Shown one piece after another: positions 59,617 to 64,000 of a stretch of 64,000 bases of DNA (its first letter is position 1; each line of letters opens with the position of its first letter). The position numbers and the translations under genes are program-made. The stretch is from Mantamonas sphyraenae (lineage: Eukaryota > CRuMs > Mantamonadidae): positions 1 through 64,000 of the forward strand of contig JAPMXV010000020.1 in NCBI GenBank assembly GCA_026936335.1, read 5' to 3'. Below the pieces are notes generated by a model that was not told where the DNA came from, made no database searches, and worked only from the letters and a program-made list of their open reading frames with translations.

Positions 59617-59656
59617 TTTGCAAACACAGATTGAATTTTCCATCCTCTCGACTCGT

Positions 59657-61039
59657 TCACCACACGCCATCCAGCACCCATTCGCTTTCCTTGCCTGTTG
59701 CCATGCACTTGACACGAACCACACCTCGGTCGAGCTCGTCTGGACCGGCGATGAGCACCTTGGCGACCCCCGCCCTGTCTGCCGCTTTGAGTTGCTTTCT
59801 CAGCGGACGCCCTGCTTCGTGGGCATTCCACACCACCTGCATGCCTTGCTTGCGCAACGCAGATGCCAGCCGCATGGATGTGTGTGCATCCTGTTCCAGT
59901 GTCACGAGCATGGCTTCCACGAGAGGGGCATCCAACAGGGTGGATCTCCTTGAGGTGTCACCATCGCCATCATCCTTGCTCTCACTGTCGGACGTGCACA
60001 TGAGCACAAGGCGTTCGATGCCACATGCCCAACCCACACCAGCGTACTGCAGGGCGGATTTGGAGGTGATGCGTGCGGCAAGTCCGTCGTATCGACCGCC
60101 AGCGAGCACTGTGCCTTGCTGCACACCCAACACGTCCTGCTGTGTGGCCACCACTTCGAATGCCGTGTCGTTGTAGTAGTCCAGGCCTCGTACGAGACGA
60201 GGGGTGTGTTGCCAGGGCACCCCGGCGTCGGTGAGCAACCCACACACCTCGTCAAAGTGCATGCGGCTTCCATCTGACAAATGGCTGTGCAGCACGGGTG
60301 CATCGTCACTGTCCAACACCGCCTGGTCACATGCATCCTTGCTGTCCAACACACGCAGGTATGCCCCCTTGGCCACTCGCGCTCGACTGTCCACACTCAA
60401 CGACGCCTCGTGCGCCTTCAAAAACTCACCCAGGGTCCGTTGGAACGCCTGACGCTCTTCCAACTTGCCCAAACTATTCAGTTGCACCGTAAGGTGCCAT
60501 TGCTGTCCCCACTCGGCTTGCAACGCCGCCAACGCGCGCCAGCCCACCTCCACCGCCTCTGCGTCTTGTGCCGCCGTCACCTGTTCCTTCCTCATGATGT
60601 GTTCCACTCCCAATTGGTGGAACTGACGTTGTCGTCCACGTTGCGGCCGTTCCCGTCGAAACATGGGTCCTGCATACAGCAGTCGTTGGGGCATGCTCAT
60701 GCCCGCACTCTCCCCGCCGCCCTGGTTGCACACCGCTCGCATCACCCCAGCTGTGCCTTCTGGACGCAACACAAGCTCCCCTCCGTCCACACTGTACATC
60801 TCTTTGCTCACCACGTCGCTGTTCTCTCCCAACGTGCCCGTCACCAGCGCGGCGTGCTCCACCATCGGCGTGCTGCACTCCAGGAAGCCGTAGGATGCAC
60901 ACACTCGCTGCATGCACTCCACCACTGCCCGATGCACACGATACTGTGCCGGTAGCAAGTCGTGCATCCCTCGCACTGCAGAGATCGACATCGACTCCTT
61001 CTCCCACCTCCTTGGTTTGTCGTGGATGCGACCAGGCAT
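59657..61039 (-). CDS. Histidyl-tRNA synthetase, bacterial type
   Basis: From the ATG at 61037-61039 the product is 460 aa; the conserved part begins at MSISAVRGMHDLLP (60991). Motif 1 region VSKEMYSVDGGELVLRPEG, motif 2 GPMFRRERPQRGRQRQFHQLG, the HisA box LVRGLDYYNDTAFEVV and motif 3 GVGWACGIERLVL are all present, followed by the C-terminal anticodon domain. The wording is that of bacterial HisRS and it lacks the WHEP and other features of eukaryotic cytosolic forms. The 16 extra N-terminal residues are basic (GRIHDKPRRWEK) and could be a mitochondrial presequence. It may serve the organelle or both compartments. Stop is 40 nt from the convergent LUD gene. Confidence 0.95.
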   Translation of the reverse strand: MPGRIHDKPRRWEKESMSISAVRGMHDLLPAQYRVHRAVVECMQRVCASYGFLECSTPMVEHAALVTGTLGENSDVVSKEMYSVDGGELVLRPEGTAGVMRAVCNQGGGESAGMSMPQRLLYAGPMFRRERPQRGRQRQFHQLGVEHIMRKEQVTAAQDAEAVEVGWRALAALQAEWGQQWHLTVQLNSLGKLEERQAFQRTLGEFLKAHEASLSVDSRARVAKGAYLRVLDSKDACDQAVLDSDDAPVLHSHLSDGSRMHFDEVCGLLTDAGVPWQHTPRLVRGLDYYNDTAFEVVATQQDVLGVQQGTVLAGGRYDGLAARITSKSALQYAGVGWACGIERLVLMCTSDSESKDDGDGDTSRRSTLLDAPLVEAMLVTLEQDAHTSMRLASALRKQGMQVVWNAHEAGRPLRKQLKAADRAGVAKVLIAGPDELDRGVVRVKCMATGKESEWVLDGVW

Positions 61040-61103
61040 GGCCGAATTGAATGTATTCCTCTTCAAGGGTCATCATCCCGTCAATCACCATCCTACCCTG
61101 CGT

Positions 61104-64000
61104 TCATCCAAGTCGGATGCCGGCTGCATTGTTGCCCAGGGCAACCCCCATGCCGTCGTCTTTCAGCGTGCGTTCGTTGTCGAAATCAGGACGCTCGAAT
61201 TCGACCGGTTTGGCGGCGGAACGGACGTCGTCCAACATTTGTCCCTTCTCCTTGCACAGCTTGCCCAGCTGCGAGTACAGCTTGTCCAGGATGCTGTCCT
61301 TGAGCAAGCCTCCGCCTTTCTCTGTGCGCATGCCCTGCTTGAGTGCAAAGGCCTCCAGGTCCTTGCGCAGCATCAGATTGTAGCACAGCGAGGTGGGTGA
61401 TTGCGGAGAAAAGACCAACTCTTTGTCCTTGAACGCACTCATGCGTCGGTTCTGTTCCCACAGGTCCGAAAAGAACACATACCAGTACGCCAGCGTGGGA
61501 TGAGCGTCGTAGAACTCCAGCCGTCCGTAGAGGTAGTCCAGGCCCGCGGCGTGCTTCACGGCCAGCGCTTTCAGCGCAGGCAGCTTTTCGCCCACCCGCA
61601 GAAACTGCACCAGCTCGTTGCGCGGCAACACGTCGTTGTTGTACACGTAGTACCAGAAGCCATTGCTGAGCACAGACTCCTTCTCCAGCTGTTCGTCGTG
61701 CAGCTTGTCCCTGTAGATCTTTGCTCGCTTCACAAGCTGCCGCGTGCTGCTGGTCAACCATTCCTGATTACCGGCGTCGGCAAACAACGCCTTCAGCTGC
61801 TCCGTCTCCTCAAACTGGTCGGTGATACCCAGCTCCGGATGGCCAATGGTCACCTTTTCGTCCGTCCATACCTGTCCCTCGGCCTCACCCCGTCCGTCCT
61901 CAAAGTGCATGCGCACGGTGAAGCCGGGCGCCCAGTCGTACTTTTTCCGCGCGCTCACCTCCAGACGGCCGCGATGGAACACAAACTCCACCTCCATGCT
62001 TCGCTTGGCCTCACCTGCGCCCAACTGCTTCATGCGCATCTCCCGATATGTAAAGTTGACCATTTGACCGGACAGCGCACGCAGCTTCGTGCGAATGCTG
62101 CGCTTGCGGCGCACCTCTGGGCTGCGGTTCAGCTCGGCAAAGCGGACCAGGCTGGCGTTGTCCTTGATGAAGGCAACCTCGGTGCTGTCGTCGTACACCA
62201 TCACACACTGGAACGGAAACGGGATCACGTACATCTTGCCAAAGTAGGTGCGTGTCTTTTGCACCACCTGCTGCTGCTGCTGTCCCTTGTTCTTCCCCTT
62301 CTTCTGCTGCTCCTGCTGCGATTCCTCATCCACCTCTTCCTTCCCTCCATCCCAGTACACGTCGACGCCTTCCAGGTTTTCCCGAACAAACTTGCGCTCC
62401 AGTTGCACCTGTTTGCTCACCGGTTGGATGGCCTTGCGGTACTCCTCCACACCGATGCTGCCTGCCACATCCTTCAACTCCATCAGCCGGTCCGCACACG
62501 GTGCAAATTCCTCCACGTTGAGGAAGAGCGAGTCCCAGAACGCGTGCCAAATGCGCAGCTTGCGCTCCTTGCGCAGGTCCCACGCCATCTTTTGCGTGAA
62601 ATCCACACGCGATGTCAGGTTCTTCAACTTGGTTTTGAAGAACTGGAAGCCCAACAGGGCAAAGAAGAGCATGATGAAGATGTTGAGGATGTTGATGAGG
62701 TTGAGGAGAATCGGGTAGCTGGGATCGGCCCCAATCAAGATGCGAGCATATCCCAGGCACACCGTGACGAGGGTTGTGATGCGACCCGACTGGTCGATGT
62801 GGTCGTCCTCATCCTTGATAAAGGGTGCGGTAAACAGCGACAGCGCGGTAAACACAGCCAGGATGGCAATGGAGGCGCCGGCCTGCACTGTGGGCATGGT
62901 GGCAAACAGGATCACCGCAAGAATCAGCGCCAGCTTGACCACCATGACGACCACCTTGTAGAACGCCCACTTGCGTTCGTATCCCTTGTACAGGAAGCGG
63001 TAGGGACACTTGTCCTTGGCCAGATCCTTTTTGTAGTCGTCGTCGGTGTACGTTTTGCGCCTGCCTTCTGCGTCGTAGAGCACCTCGGTGGGCTTGTTGG
63101 CCTGGATGATGACGTAACACTGGTAGGGCAGGTAGAAGGTGATGAGCACAATGGCAGGCAGGCATGCAATGATGTGAAGAATGTGCAGGGCTCCCCAGCA
63201 GCCCTCGGGAGCAAAGGCCTCCCTGTAGCTGCGATGGCAGACAAACATCTGGATGGCGTTGCGACTGATGGGCATGTACAGGGTGGTGAGGATGGTGAGG
63301 AGCACTTGGATGGACAGCAGCTCGCCTTTGCCGCGCTGCTCCCATTGCCTGCTCTCGTGGCCGTCGCGGATGGCATCCGGATCGTTTTTGTGTCGCCAGT
63401 AGAACACAGCCATGAGCACGAGACCCAACATGGTGATGATCCAAAACACGGCCAGGGGCGTCAATTGGGGCAGTATGATGTCAAAGTCGATGGCCACCAA
63501 CTCGGCCACGGCGCCAAACCAGTCGCGAAACTCGGGCGGCCAGTCGATGCCCGTGAAGAACAGACCCATGATTTGGAAAAAGTCTCGAAACACGTCAAAC
63601 TTGACCCAATCAAAGGAGAAGCTCCAGCACCAGTTGATGATGGGTCCCGCGTCGTCGTCACGGCCCAACGCACGCCGTTCGAAGCGCAACTCCGCTTCCG
63701 AACGGCTCAGGCTATAGTCTGCCTGTGTGCTTGTGCTCCACGCAGGTTTCACCGTTTTGAACTGGGCACTGTGCACCAGATCACTCAGGCTCGTGAACGA
63801 TTCCTCACTCAGCTGTGCCGTGGGAAAACACACGGGTTAGTGATTTGGAGTTTGGAGGGAACACATTCACAGGGGGTGCACGCAGGGAGCCCTGGTGGGC
63901 GTGTATCCACATGTGTGTGCATCTGCCATGTGTGCGCATGTGTGCGTGTGCGTGTGTGTGTGTGTGTGCGTGGTACGTACGGCGTTGTAGGATTGGGGAC
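61104..64000 (-). CDS. Multi-TM protein, unknown, 5' end beyond the window
   Basis: Exons 61104-63812 and a partial one from 63981 to the edge (20 nt visible) are joined by an intron with GTACGT donor and CACAG acceptor. The visible 909 residues have a membrane half with about seven TM helices. Examples are LAVFWIITMLGLVLMAVFYW, VVVMVVKLALILAVILFATM and a cluster PILLNLINILNIFIMLFFAL. Then follows a large soluble half with an LKDD-rich end. The segment RFLYKGYERKWAFYKVV recalls the C-terminal membrane regions of fungal/protist TRP-like proteins, but this is weak. A Gln/Lys run (about 575-600) is low complexity. The N-terminus is not in this window. Confidence 0.65.
63917..63970. repeat. GT-rich microsatellite in the last intron
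   Basis: Imperfect GT/TGCG repeats lie just before the plus-strand complement of the GTACGT donor (63975-63980), that is, at the 5' end of the intron of the minus-strand gene. Confidence 0.8.

Overview
This window is the left end of a chromosome from a unicellular eukaryote. It opens with an array of CCCTAA repeats in the orientation expected for a left chromosome end and then runs straight into dense, GC-rich, mostly intron-poor protein genes (about 31 genes in 64 kb). The gene set points to a flagellate with a sexual cycle: a TTLL3/8-type tubulin glycylase and a TSNAXIP1-like coiled-coil protein (cilium), a MEIOB-like OB-fold protein (meiosis), presenilin, Nup54, ERH and a two-step wybutosine enzyme. 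Hybrid-type histidine kinases, an ACL5-like aminopropyltransferase and a bacterial-type histidyl-tRNA synthetase give it a mixed protist character. I cannot place it to a named lineage from sequence alone.

Layout. 1-234 telomere; 516-4095 a subtelomeric gene with a fourfold repeat of unknown kind; 4187-9000 TMEM43-like, transketolase and a HEPN-RGG protein; 9-16.6 kb the TYW4/cupin fusion, a VIT-like tail-anchored protein, a tiny Cys-rich protein, presenilin and an ACL5-like synthase; 16.6-22.5 kb ERH, a Golgi-type putative glycosyltransferase, a TMEM198-like protein, Nup54 and MEIOB; 22.6-40.6 kb membrane proteins, TTLL, TSNAXIP1-like, DnaJ, two MFS carriers, a Nudix hydrolase and a kelch protein, in strict strand alternation from 22 to 40 kb; 40.8-44.3 kb one gene encoding two cyclic-nucleotide phosphodiesterase domains; 44.3-51.5 kb a large Cys-rich receptor and a CH-LIM protein; 51.8-58.0 kb two tandem histidine kinases with near-identical kinase halves; 58.05-58.92 kb the only large gap; 58.9-64 kb a LUD-domain protein, HisRS and a multi-TM protein that runs off the right edge.

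The genome is very compact: several convergent stop codons lie 16-46 nt apart and divergent start codons 45-230 nt apart, so 3' ends must overlap and promoters must be shared. I modelled 18 introns (74-391 nt). Nearly half have GTNCGT donors. No tRNA, rRNA, transposon or CRISPR array was recognised. Taken together, 40.8-58 kb is a signalling-rich stretch (cyclic nucleotide turnover, a large receptor-like protein, two histidine kinases), but nothing in the sequence proves that these genes work together.
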